Shown: positions 29,703-40,169 of the stretch, one piece after another
Numbering within the stretch: position 1 is the first letter of the stretch
How the letters are laid out: each line of letters begins with the position of its first letter
Assembly: GCF_018069875.1 (NCBI RefSeq)
Contig: NZ_JAGQDF010000013.1
Location: forward strand, 1-64,000
Direction: 5' to 3'
Length of the DNA stretch: 64,000 nt
Source of the DNA: Ideonella alba
Lineage (GTDB): Bacteria > Pseudomonadota > Gammaproteobacteria > Burkholderiales > Burkholderiaceae_C
Notes under the pieces: generated by a model
The model's database searches: none
Told to the model about the DNA's origin: nothing
The model's input: the letters and a program-made list of their open reading frames with translations, nothing else
Made by a program: the position numbers and the translations under genes

Positions 29703-29706
<4 letters not shown>
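28183..29706 (+). CDS. cpaC: Tad secretin CpaC/RcpA
   Basis: A 507-residue outer-membrane secretin. After a signal peptide and a Pro/Ala-rich linker come the pilus N-domain (GEVGTIGLPAISRIAIGNGA), a BON-like segment with RQVGDRIVMEGRYPDAETAI, and the secretin domain (EPRLSCRSGGEASFLAGGEI, VAQGLGAVTVEYKQYGVRIE, GEPLVISGLLRQRAERGMDG). The start is a TTG at 28183 because GGGAG lies six bases upstream; an ATG at 28198 is the alternative. The gene ends in an Ala-rich tail. Confidence 0.92.
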
Positions 29707-31435
<1,729 letters not shown>

Positions 31436-31439
<4 letters not shown>

Positions 31440-32278
31440 ACACCGAGGCGCTGGTGATCGCCCTGCTGGTCTTTGCCAGCGTGCTCCTGCTGGTGAGTGC
31501 CATCAGCGGCGCCTACATCGCTTGGCGGGCCAGCTTCACCGAACACGCCCGTGTGACGCTGGAGGACATGTTCCTGTTCATTGACCCACGCCGCCTGTTC
31601 CGCCTGAACCTGCTGATGTTCATGCTGCTGCCGCTGCTGGTCTGGCTGCTGACCGGTGCGCCGGTGCTGGCGCTGCTGGCCGGCTTGCTGGGCGCTGGGC
31701 TGCCGCGCCTGGCCTGGGTGGTGATGCGCCAACGCCGAGCCGCCCGGCTGGTGCAGCAGCTGCCCGATGGGCTGACGATGATGGCCGGCTCGCTGCGGGC
31801 CGGTGCCAGCTTGCAGAACGCACTGGACCTGTTGGTGCGCGAGAGCCCGGCGCCGCTGTCCCAGGAAATCTCGCTGCTGCTGCGCGAACAGCGGCTGGGC
31901 GTGGCGCTGGAGGACGCACTGCACGGCATGGGACAGCGGCTGAAGATGGAGGAGGTTGACCTCTTCGTCTCGGCGCTGACGATCGCCAAGGAGGTGGGTG
32001 GCAATCTCTCTGAAGTGCTGGAGCGGCTGTCGTCCGCGCTGCGCGCCAAGGCGGTGATGGAAGGCAAGATCCGCGCGCTCACCGCGCAAGGCAAGTTGCA
32101 GGGCCTGATCGTCGGCCTGTTGCCCATCTTCCTGGCCGGCATCCTCTATCTGATGGATCCGCCAGCCATGGTGCCGCTGTTCACCACCCTGTACGGCTGG
32201 GGCGTGATGGCGGCCGTCGCCGTGCTGCTGCTGCTGGGCGCCGTCTTCATCCGCAAGATCGTCTCGATCGACGTATGA
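31436..32278 (+). CDS. tadB: Tad inner-membrane platform protein TadB
   Basis: A 280-residue membrane protein of the type II secretion F family. Membrane segments lie at about residues 5-27, 55-88 and at the C-terminus (IVGLLPIFLAGILYLMD and WGVMAAVAVLLLLGAVFIRK). The GspF-type domain shows QLPDGLTMMAGSLRAGASLQ and EEVDLFVSALTIAKEVGGNL. Together with TadC it forms the platform on which the ATPase acts. It overlaps both neighbours by four bases. Confidence 0.92.
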
Positions 32279-33138
32279 CACATCCCCTGACGGTCTCCGT
32301 GCTCGGCGGTCTCGCGCTGGTCTTGCTGTTGATTGCGGCCTGGGGCCTCTACACCACGCTCGGCCGCGCCGACGCCACCTACCGTGACAAGCCGCCGCCG
32401 GGCTTCCGCGTCCTGTGGCCGCTGATCAACATCCTCGGCAACAGCGTGGCCACCCTGCTGACGCCAGGCCGGCGACAGACCATCTTGACCCGCCTGCGGC
32501 GCGCCGGCCAGGAGTACGCGCTGACACCAGAGCAATTGATCGGGGGCCAGTTGCTGTCCGCGCTGCTGGCGGGGCTGCTGGCGCAGTGGCTGCTGGACGG
32601 CAGCTCGCTGGCCGCCCTGCTGGGCGGCGGTCTGCTGGGCTGGTACTACCCGGACCTCTGGCTGAAAGATCACACACAGCGCCGCCGGTTGGCGGTGCTC
32701 AAGGCCATGCCCTACTTCCTGGACATCGTCACGCTGGCCATCGAGGCGGGCCTGAACCTCACGGGCGCGCTGCAGAAGGCGGTTGACCGCAGCAAGCCCG
32801 GGCCTCTGATGTCCGAGATCAACCGCGTGCTGCGCGATATCCGGGCCGGCAAGCCGCGGGTCGATGCGCTGCGCGACCTGGCCGAGCGCATGGACTTCGC
32901 GCCGGTCTCCAGCCTGGTGAGTGCGCTGGTCCAGGGCGAACTGATGGGCTCGAGCCTGGGCCCGGTGCTGCGCGCCCAGAGCGACCAGCGTCGCACCGAG
33001 CGCTTCCAGCGCGCCGAGAAGCTGGCGATGGAGGCCCCGGTGAAGATGCTCGGGCCGCTGATCCTGTTCATTTTCCCGTGCACGTTCATCGTGCTGGGCT
33101 TCCCGATCGTCATGAAGTTCCTCAGCGCGGGGCTCTGA
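32275..33138 (+). CDS. tadC: Tad inner-membrane platform protein TadC
   Basis: A 287-residue GspF-type membrane protein, partner of TadB. It has an N-terminal helix, the cytoplasmic domain with KAMPYFLDIVTLAIEAGLNL and RDLAERMDFAPVSSLVSALV, and C-terminal helices (KMLGPLILFIFPCTFIVLGF). It is the last core Tad gene. No tadZ/cpaE, tadD or prepilin peptidase gene is found in the window. Confidence 0.9.
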   Translation: MTHPLTVSVLGGLALVLLLIAAWGLYTTLGRADATYRDKPPPGFRVLWPLINILGNSVATLLTPGRRQTILTRLRRAGQEYALTPEQLIGGQLLSALLAGLLAQWLLDGSSLAALLGGGLLGWYYPDLWLKDHTQRRRLAVLKAMPYFLDIVTLAIEAGLNLTGALQKAVDRSKPGPLMSEINRVLRDIRAGKPRVDALRDLAERMDFAPVSSLVSALVQGELMGSSLGPVLRAQSDQRRTERFQRAEKLAMEAPVKMLGPLILFIFPCTFIVLGFPIVMKFLSAGL

Positions 33139-33143
33139 GACGC

Positions 33144-33539
33144 ATGGGACCTGCCCAGGCGCTGTGGATCGACGGCCGCGACAGCGGCTGCCGCGTCGGC
33201 CTGGCCAACCGTTGGCGTTCGCGGGCAATCGGGCTGCTGGCCACGCGCCAGCTCGACCGGCTCGACGGCCTGTGGCTCAGCCCCTGCGCCGCGGTGCACA
33301 TGGTCGGCATGGCCTATGCGCTGGACATCGTCTTCCTGGACCGCAGCGGCGGCGTGCTGCGCGTGGTGCCCGGCCTGCGGCCTTGGGCCGCGGCGGTCTG
33401 CCGCGGCGCACACCAGACGCTGGAGCTGCGCGCGGGCCTGGCGGTGGATCTGGCGATCAGGTCGGGCAGCCGCCTGGCGCTCAGCGCGCCACCACCCGCC
33501 CCATCTGCCGCACCACCAGTGCCAGCGCCAGCACGGTGA
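33144..33539 (+). CDS. DUF192-family protein
   Basis: A 131-residue protein with the DUF192 core: RWRSRAIGLLATRQLDRLDG, then LWLSPCAAVHMVGMAYALDI, VFLDRSGGVLRVVPGLRPWA and LELRAGLAVDL. The CAAVHMVGM segment corresponds to the conserved tip of the fold. The gene starts five bases after tadC and may ride on its mRNA. The last 59 bases overlap, on the opposite strand, the end of the ABC permease gene and encode a Pro/Ala tail that is probably not part of the fold. The family function is unknown. Confidence 0.78.
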   Translation: MGPAQALWIDGRDSGCRVGLANRWRSRAIGLLATRQLDRLDGLWLSPCAAVHMVGMAYALDIVFLDRSGGVLRVVPGLRPWAAAVCRGAHQTLELRAGLAVDLAIRSGSRLALSAPPPAPSAAPPVPAPAR

Positions 33540-34644
33540 GCAGCGCGCAGGCCAGCGCCGGGCCGGCCACCTCGTGCCAGGCCATGGCTTCGCCGCGCAG
33601 CACGCGCGACATCAGTGTGCTTTGCGCCACCACCGGCAGCCACAGCTGCCAGGGCTGCTCGCCGCGGGTGCTGAGCATGGGCACCAGCGGCAGGAAGGAC
33701 ACCGCCAGCACCACCAGGCTGGCGCCGGCCTGGGCCTCCTTGACGCTGCGGCCGTGGATGCCCAGCACCATCAGCACCGCGGCCAGCAGGCCGGCCAGCG
33801 GCAGCAGCAGGGCCAGGAAGGCGGCCACCTCGGGCGGGCCGAAGCGGAACATCGCCGACAGCTGTTCATTGCGCAGCAGCCACTGTCCGGGCATCAGGCT
33901 GCCGCAGGCCAGCACCGCGATGAACATGCCCAGCAGCGCCACCGCGGCCCACTTGCCGGCCACCAGGGACCAGCCCGGCGTGGGGTTCATCAGCAGCGGC
34001 TCGAGCGAGCCGCGTTCGCGTTCGCCCGCGGTGCTGTCCAGCGCGGCGGCCAGCGCGCCCGAGACCATCGCCATCATCACCAGGAAGGGCAGCATGCTGG
34101 TGAAGTTGGAGGCCCGCGCGGCCGGGTCGGCCAGGTCCTCGGCGTCCACCGCCAGCGGCTGCAGCAGGCCGGGCGCCACGCCGCGCGACACCAGCGCCAG
34201 CGTGCCGCGTTCACGCGCAAAGCCGGCCAGCAGCTCCTGCACGCGGCGCTGGCTGGCACTGGCGCGCGGGTTGGCGCTGTCGAAGATCAGGCGCAGGCGC
34301 GGCTGCTCGCCGCTGGCCAGACGCTGCTCGAAATCGGCCGGCAGCACCAGCACCGCATCGCCCAGGCGCTTGCGGCGCAGCGCGTCTTCGTAGTCGGCCG
34401 GCGCGTCGCGGGTGGTCCAGGTCTGGCGGCGCAGGTAGTTGTACAGCGTGGGCGCGTCGGCCAGGCCCACCACCACCAGCTCGCGCGATTCGGCCTGGCG
34501 CTCGACATCGCTCACCAGCACCGACAGCAGCACCAGCATCAGCGGGCCGGGCAGCAGCGCGCTGAGCAGCACGGCGCGCAGCGTGCGGCGGTCGCGCAGG
34601 GCGTCGCGCAGTTCCTTCAGGAAGACCAGCCAGGCTTGCGTCAT
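33481..34644 (-). CDS. ABC-2 exporter permease (NatB-like)
   Basis: A 387-residue inner-membrane permease: one N-terminal helix (LSALLPGPLMLVLLSVLVSD), a large extracytoplasmic region (about 45-185), then five C-terminal helices including FLVMMAMVSGALAAALDSTA and KWAAVALLGMFIAVLACGSL. The motif GERERGSLEPLLMNPTP is typical of NatB/ABC-2 exporters. It pairs with the ATPase encoded 67 bases upstream. A decayed copy of its C-terminus occurs at 18.4 kb. The substrate is unknown; Na+ export by NatAB is one possibility. Confidence 0.87.
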   Translation of the reverse strand: MTQAWLVFLKELRDALRDRRTLRAVLLSALLPGPLMLVLLSVLVSDVERQAESRELVVVGLADAPTLYNYLRRQTWTTRDAPADYEDALRRKRLGDAVLVLPADFEQRLASGEQPRLRLIFDSANPRASASQRRVQELLAGFARERGTLALVSRGVAPGLLQPLAVDAEDLADPAARASNFTSMLPFLVMMAMVSGALAAALDSTAGERERGSLEPLLMNPTPGWSLVAGKWAAVALLGMFIAVLACGSLMPGQWLLRNEQLSAMFRFGPPEVAAFLALLLPLAGLLAAVLMVLGIHGRSVKEAQAGASLVVLAVSFLPLVPMLSTRGEQPWQLWLPVVAQSTLMSRVLRGEAMAWHEVAGPALACALLTVLALALVVRQMGRVVAR

Positions 34645-34711
34645 GAGCGCCCCTCGTCTTGGCAGGCTTGATGCCCGGCATTCGGCCCCCGGGGGCGCGC
34701 GCGAATGAGCG

Positions 34712-35458
34712 TCATGGCGCGTCTCCGTAAGCCAGCGCCACGAAGGCGTCTTCCAGGTCGGTGTGGCCGCTCAGGGCGCGCAGGGTATCAACGCTGCCGC
34801 TGGCCACGGTGCGGCCGCGGGCCATCACCACCACCGCGTCGCACAGGCGTTCCACCTCCTGCATGATGTGGGTGGAGAAGACGATGCACTTGCCCTGCTC
34901 GTCGCGCAGGCGGCGCAGCACCTCGCGCAGCGCGCGGGTGGCCACCACGTCCAGGCCGTTGGTGGGCTCGTCCAGGATGATGTGGCTGGGGTCGTGCACC
35001 AGCGCGCGGGCCAGCGCGGTCTTCATGCGCTCACCCTGGCTGAAGCCGTCGGTGCGGCGGTCCATCAGCGACTGCAGGCCCAGCTGGGCCGACAGCGCTT
35101 CGGCGCGCGCCTGTGCGGCCTCGGCCGACAGGCCTTGCAGGCGGCCGTAGTAGACGATGTTCTCGCGCGCGGTCAGACGCGGGTACAGCCCGCGCGCATC
35201 CGACAGCACGCCCAGCCGCGCGCGCGCCTGCAGCGGCTGCGCGGCCACGTCGATGCCGTCGATGTGCAGCGTGCCGGCATCGGGCGGCAGCAGGCCGGCC
35301 AGCATGCGCAGCGTGGTGGTCTTGCCGGCGCCGTTGGGGCCCAGCAGGCCGGTGATGCGGGCATCGGCCGCCTGCCAGCTGACGCCGTCCACCGCGCGCA
35401 CCGGCGGCGCGCCCTGGGGGGCGGGGAAGTGCTTGCGCAGGTCCTGCACCTCGATCAT
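34712..35458 (-). CDS. ABC exporter ATP-binding protein (NatA-like)
   Basis: A 248-residue ATPase with Walker A LLGPNGAGKTTTLRML, the signature FSQGERMKTALARAL, Walker B HIILDEPTNGLD and the switch His in CIVFSTHIMQEV. It supplies energy to the adjacent permease. The start at 35458 overlaps the stop of the hydrolase gene by four bases; the longer reading frame upstream is a shadow of that hydrolase. Confidence 0.9.
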   Translation of the reverse strand: MIEVQDLRKHFPAPQGAPPVRAVDGVSWQAADARITGLLGPNGAGKTTTLRMLAGLLPPDAGTLHIDGIDVAAQPLQARARLGVLSDARGLYPRLTARENIVYYGRLQGLSAEAAQARAEALSAQLGLQSLMDRRTDGFSQGERMKTALARALVHDPSHIILDEPTNGLDVVATRALREVLRRLRDEQGKCIVFSTHIMQEVERLCDAVVVMARGRTVASGSVDTLRALSGHTDLEDAFVALAYGDAP

Positions 35459-36930
35459 GGCGCGGTCTCCGACAGGGCGCGCCAGGGCGTGGGGCGGGGC
35501 ACGTCCTTCGCGCAATCGGCGCCCTCGCGGGCGGCGGCCAGTGCGGCGGTGTCGTCGTCGGCGTCGATGAAGCGGTGCATCAGCTCGCGCAGGCAGCCCA
35601 GGCTGGACACGCCGTGGCCGGCCTGCGGCACCAGCGCATGCACCGCCTTCGGGCCCAGCGCCTGCAGCACGCGCTGGGCGTGGCGCGGCGGTGTGGCTGG
35701 GTCCTGGCCGCCAGACATCAGCAGCACCGGCACCGGGCTGACCGGCAGACGGTAGAAGTCGGGCGGCACGCTGGCGCGCGGCCAGTCGGCGCAGATGCGG
35801 CGATACAGGGCCTCGGTGCCGGCCGGATCGGGCGAGGGGGCGGCGGGCTGGGTGTCCAGCAGCGGCGCGTCTTCGCTGCACACCACCGAGAAATGCTGGC
35901 CCTGCGCCAGCCCCGGCCGGCCGCTGGGGCTGGGGCCGGGCGTGGCCAGCGCCAGCAGCGGGCCCAGGTCGCCCGCCGCGGCGCGGTCGATCGCCGAGGG
36001 CAGCGCGGCGGCCGCCGCGGGCTGGTACAGCGCCGGGCGCACCAGCGAGGCCAGCAGCGCACCATCCACACGCAAGGTTTCATCGCGGCCGCTGAAGGGG
36101 TGGCGCACCGGCCAGTCGCGCGCGGGCGCGGCCAGCAGCGCCTGCCAGCGCTGGGTCAGGCCGGGGCGCTGCGGTTCGGCGCTGGCCAGCAGCGCATCGA
36201 GCGTGGCGCGCTGGTCGGTGGGCATGGAGCGCATCAGCACCATGTCCGGCGGAGCCACGCCGTCCAGCAGCAGGCGGCGCACGCTGCCGGGGTACTGGCG
36301 CAGGTAGTCCAGCGCCGCCCGCGTGCCGTAGGAGCCGCCAAACAGGTTCAGCGGCCCCAGGTCCAGCGCCTGGCGCACGGCTTCCAGGTCGGCGCTGGCG
36401 ACCGTGGTGCTGTAGTGGCGCAGATCGCCATGCGGCAACTGCTGCAAGCGCTGGCGACACGCCGCCAGGTCCAACGGCAGCCGCCGCGCATCCACCAGCT
36501 CGGCCAGCGGCCGCGTGGGCGGCACGCGGTCATCGCAGTACAGCGGCGCACTGCGCCCGGTGCCCCGCTGGTCCACCAACAGCAGCGGCCGCCGGTTCAG
36601 CAGCCGCGGAAACAGCGCCATCGCATGCCCCGCCAGATCCACCGCACTCTGCCCCGGCCCGCCCGCGACGAACACCACCGGATCCTGCCGCGCGTTGCGC
36701 GCCAGCGCCGGGATCAGGGCCACCTTCAGGGTGATCTGCCGACCCTGCGGCTGCGCCGGGTCCAAGGGCCGCTGCAGGGTGCCGCAGCGGGCTTCCTGGG
36801 GGACGTTGCTGAGGCGGCAGGGGGTGAGGGGGAGGGAGGGGGCGGCGGGGGAGGCGGAGGCGAGGGTGGCCAGCAGGAGGGGGGCCAGCCAAGGGGCGGC
36901 GAGGCTGGGAACGAGGGGGAGGCGAACCAC
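35455..36930 (-). CDS. Exported TAP-type alpha/beta hydrolase (probable aminopeptidase)
   Basis: A 491-residue protein with a signal peptide (LAPLLLATLASASPAA) and the tripeptidyl/prolyl aminopeptidase arrangement. The oxyanion region is VVFVAGGPGQSAVDLAGHAM, then comes LLLVDQRGTGRSAPLYC. The nucleophile elbow is FGGSYGTRAAL (Ser in GSYG), the acid is in LLMSGGQDPATPP and the His in VPQAGHGVSSLGC. The TAP C-terminal domain carries the last two. Members cleave N-terminal residues from peptides; exact specificity is unknown. It heads an operon with the ABC exporter. Confidence 0.83.
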   Translation of the reverse strand: MVRLPLVPSLAAPWLAPLLLATLASASPAAPSLPLTPCRLSNVPQEARCGTLQRPLDPAQPQGRQITLKVALIPALARNARQDPVVFVAGGPGQSAVDLAGHAMALFPRLLNRRPLLLVDQRGTGRSAPLYCDDRVPPTRPLAELVDARRLPLDLAACRQRLQQLPHGDLRHYSTTVASADLEAVRQALDLGPLNLFGGSYGTRAALDYLRQYPGSVRRLLLDGVAPPDMVLMRSMPTDQRATLDALLASAEPQRPGLTQRWQALLAAPARDWPVRHPFSGRDETLRVDGALLASLVRPALYQPAAAAALPSAIDRAAAGDLGPLLALATPGPSPSGRPGLAQGQHFSVVCSEDAPLLDTQPAAPSPDPAGTEALYRRICADWPRASVPPDFYRLPVSPVPVLLMSGGQDPATPPRHAQRVLQALGPKAVHALVPQAGHGVSSLGCLRELMHRFIDADDDTAALAAAREGADCAKDVPRPTPWRALSETAP

Positions 36931-37302
36931 GGTGCTGTGATGTTAGGACAACGTCGTAAGAAACAGGCGGAATGGCGATATTCGGGATCTGGCGGTCGTG
37001 GGTTGCGCACCGTCAAATAGTGCGTGGTGCGGGCACCGGTGAATCGCACCAACATTCAACAACCGTAAACTGCTGTCCGGACTTGCATTCAGGTCGGTAT
37101 TCTGTTGCTCCCCCGGGCTAGGCGGTCTCATGGTCTCCGGAACGGCAAGAAGGTGGGAGCGAGTCAATTGCTTGCCGGCATCTGGCGCCCCGTACGGTGA
37201 TGGCTTCTCAGACACGTCAGCCCCGTCTCTGCGAGCGGTCTACCGGTGCACTTGTGGGGACGACCTCTCCACGACAACAATGACAGGGCATACAGGCAAG
37301 GG
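36931..37302. other. Intergenic region between hydrolase and cyclase-ATPase genes
   Basis: These 372 bases lie between two divergent genes and contain no convincing coding sequence. GC content falls visibly from about 37010 onward, marking the left edge of the lower-GC islet. No sure promoter or operator was recognised. An in-frame GTG at 37246 could extend the downstream gene by 19 residues. Confidence 0.5.
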
Positions 37303-40161
37303 ATGGACGGACGACAAGTGGCTTCGCAGACAGGAGCGAGAGTACCGGCGCGCAGACGACATTTCTTGACGCTACTCTTCACTGATCTCAGCGGCTCCAG
37401 CACGCTCGCGGGCCTGTTGGAGTACGAGATATTGGCCGCGCTGCTTGACCGTGTGCATGACGTCGTGAACGACGCAGTGGTTAGGCATGGTGGGCGAGTG
37501 GTCCGCACGCAGGGTGATGGGAGCTTGGCCGTGTTCGGCTATCCGCGGCCTGGCGAGCATGACGCGCGTCATGCATGCCAGGCAGCACTGGAGGCGCATG
37601 CAGCTGTGGCAGCGTTGCCGCCTTTGAACCTGCCCGGCGGGCAGCAGCGTCTTGCTCTGCACTCGGGCGTCCATTCCGGCCTGGTATACGTCGCCCCTGG
37701 AAACGGAACGCGAGGCGATCTTGACGTCGTGGGTGATGCTGCGAATACGGCCTCCCGGCTTGCGTCCTGCGCCGGTCGGGGTGGCTTGCTTGCTGACGCC
37801 GACTCGCTGGGCCCCGAACTGGCCTTCTTCGATACTGACAGTCTGACTGATTTGGCTTTGCCGGGACGAGCAATCCCGATCCGGGCTGCTCAGGTGAAGG
37901 CAGTGGCCGCGCTTAAACGCCGCATCGACGCCGAACGCAGCCGTGGCCAGTCGCCGCTATTAGGCCGCGAGGACACACTTTCGCGTTTGGTAGACGGTTG
38001 TACACGATCCGACACGGTGCATCGGGTCATTGCCATTCGTGGACAGGCGGGGATTGGCAAGACGCGGCTTCTCGACGAGTTAGCCAGCCGTTTGAACCAG
38101 TTGGGCGTTCGGACGCTACGCGGAGGTTGTGAGTCCTTCGGCATAACGCCCGTGCTGGCGCCCTTTCGCCAGCTACTAGGTGCGGACGCCGACAGCCGTA
38201 AGTCCGCCACCGAAGACGACGTGCGCGACGCGGCACTCCAATGGCTGCGCGCCTGCGACGATGGCCGACATGTGATGCTACTCGATGACTGGCAGTGGGC
38301 CGACGATGCCTGTCGGGCGCTTCTCGACGAGGCGCTGCGCACGACAGTGCAACTCCGTGTTGTGCTCGCGTCACGTCACGCCGGAGACGTTGAAACCTAC
38401 CCTGATGGTCCCACCGTTTGTCCAATGCCGTTGAGGCGTGAGGAAACGCTTCGCTTGGTTCAGGCCTGGGCACCCGGCACCAGCCCTTTCGTCGCGGACG
38501 AGTTGCACGAACATGCTGGCGGTGTACCGCTACTTGTTGAGGAACTCTGCCACATGCTCCGCCACCGTGGCGAGCTCGGCTGGAAGCAGCTACGCGCGGC
38601 AGGCGCCCGCGGTGGAGCAAGCCATTGGATGAAATCGATGATGGCAGCACGTCTGGAGAGCTTGGCTGAGCCGGCAGTCCGGGTCGTGCAGGCTGCCGCT
38701 GTCGCCGGTTTACGCGCTCCACTGAATCTCTTGACCGACCTGCTCGGTCACGCGCCGACGCCGGACTCGCTGAAACAGTTGGCCGATGCGGACCTGCTGT
38801 ATACCAGTGACGATGGCGCGGCTCGCTTCCGGCACGGTCTGTCACGCGACGCGGTATACGAGCTGATTCCGCTCGATCGCCGAGAAGACCTGCACCGCCG
38901 CGCTGCTGAGCACCTTGAGGGCAATCCGGGCGGCTCTCTGCGGCCGCTTGAGCGAATGGAGGCACTGGCGCACCATGCCCGCGCTGCAGGTGACTGGGCG
39001 CTGGCCACGCTGCGCTGCGAAGCTGCCGCCGATGCCGCCGTGCCACTGGGCGCCTACGACAGCGCTCGTCGGCAGTACTTGGCCTCCATTGAGTGCGCCG
39101 AGTTCGCTGGCCTTGTCGACACAGGTTCGACGCGGCGATGGTGCACGCTGGTGCATCGGCTCGCCATGACTTGCATGTTCGACCCGCTGGCCTCGCCTGA
39201 GGCGTTGGTGCTCGCCGGCCGGGCAGTCGCGACGGCGCGTACGCTGGACGACGCCGAGTTGCTGGCCCGATCTTTGTACTGGGAGGCGTACTTGCTTTAC
39301 GTCTATGGCCACCCGAAAAAAGCGACGCGACGGTCCTACGAAGCGGCCACCCTCGCGGCAGCGCTAGACAACGGCCGGCTGTTGGCGCAGGTGCAGGCCA
39401 CCTACGGCCAGGCGCTCGCTGCCATCTGCCGCTATGAGCCAGCGCTGGAAGCAATGCATCACGCGTTACGCGCCAAGCAGACGAATGCAAGACACAGCGG
39501 CGCGCTCGCCATCGGTTCTGCGTTCACGCTCGCCTGCCGCGCCAGCGTCCTCGCCGACCAGGGAGACTTTGTCGCCGCCCACGCGTCGCTGGACGAGGCG
39601 CGGACACTGGTCGCAGCCCAGCCGAACCACCCAGTGGCCGACTCCGTCCGCAACTGGGAAATGGTGATACTGGCCTGGGAGGCGCGTTGGGCCGACGTCC
39701 GAGGCGTGGTGGCCGCGACGGCCGAGTCTGCGCAGCGCCTGCATGCGCTGCTGCCGCTGGCCATCGCGCGCGCTGTTGACGGCTACGCACGTTGGCGGCT
39801 GGAGCGCGATGACATGGCGATTGTCCAGACGGAAGAGGCCGTGCGCTGGATGGAGAATCACCATGTCCTGTTCTTCACCTCCATCTACTACGCTTGGCTG
39901 GCTGAGATGGCTGCCGACACGGGCCGTGACGCCGACGCCTGGCGCTGGACGGCCTGCGTGCTGCGGCGCTCGCGCGCCGGCGAGCGGTTGGGCGAGGCAG
40001 TAGCGTGGCGCGCGATGGCGCGCGTCTCCGCTCGCCAGGGCGACCAACTGCGCGCGTGGCGACGCCTGGGGCACGCTGAGCGTGCGGCCGCCCGGCGACG
40101 GTCGATACGAGAGGCAGCGCTCAACGTCTCGTTGCGCGCCGAGCTTCAGCAAGGCCGCTGA
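37303..40161 (+). CDS. Class III nucleotidyl cyclase-AAA ATPase-helical repeat signalling protein
   Basis: A 952-residue protein. Residues 20-200 form a class III adenylate/guanylate cyclase domain with both metal Asp (LLFTDLSGSS, Asp28; TQGDGSLAVF, Asp72) and the transition-state Asn-Arg pair (NTASR, Asn148 and Arg152), so it may be active. Residues 215-480 are an AAA16/STAND-type ATPase with Walker A IRGQAGIGKTRL (about 245-256) and Walker B HVMLLDDWQWADD. The remainder is TPR-like helical repeats. The same arrangement occurs in many soil bacteria, usually with unknown ligand. The ATG at 37303 with AGG/GGG upstream is preferred to the GTG at 37246. It runs toward the large peroxidase-P450 gene, ending eight bases from it, and shares its lower GC. 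Confidence 0.87.
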   Translation: MDGRQVASQTGARVPARRRHFLTLLFTDLSGSSTLAGLLEYEILAALLDRVHDVVNDAVVRHGGRVVRTQGDGSLAVFGYPRPGEHDARHACQAALEAHAAVAALPPLNLPGGQQRLALHSGVHSGLVYVAPGNGTRGDLDVVGDAANTASRLASCAGRGGLLADADSLGPELAFFDTDSLTDLALPGRAIPIRAAQVKAVAALKRRIDAERSRGQSPLLGREDTLSRLVDGCTRSDTVHRVIAIRGQAGIGKTRLLDELASRLNQLGVRTLRGGCESFGITPVLAPFRQLLGADADSRKSATEDDVRDAALQWLRACDDGRHVMLLDDWQWADDACRALLDEALRTTVQLRVVLASRHAGDVETYPDGPTVCPMPLRREETLRLVQAWAPGTSPFVADELHEHAGGVPLLVEELCHMLRHRGELGWKQLRAAGARGGASHWMKSMMAARLESLAEPAVRVVQAAAVAGLRAPLNLLTDLLGHAPTPDSLKQLADADLLYTSDDGAARFRHGLSRDAVYELIPLDRREDLHRRAAEHLEGNPGGSLRPLERMEALAHHARAAGDWALATLRCEAAADAAVPLGAYDSARRQYLASIECAEFAGLVDTGSTRRWCTLVHRLAMTCMFDPLASPEALVLAGRAVATARTLDDAELLARSLYWEAYLLYVYGHPKKATRRSYEAATLAAALDNGRLLAQVQATYGQALAAICRYEPALEAMHHALRAKQTNARHSGALAIGSAFTLACRASVLADQGDFVAAHASLDEARTLVAAQPNHPVADSVRNWEMVILAWEARWADVRGVVAATAESAQRLHALLPLAIARAVDGYARWRLERDDMAIVQTEEAVRWMENHHVLFFTSIYYAWLAEMAADTGRDADAWRWTACVLRRSRAGERLGEAVAWRAMARVSARQGDQLRAWRRLGHAERAAARRRSIREAALNVSLRAELQQGR

Positions 40162-40169
40162 GGGTAGGC

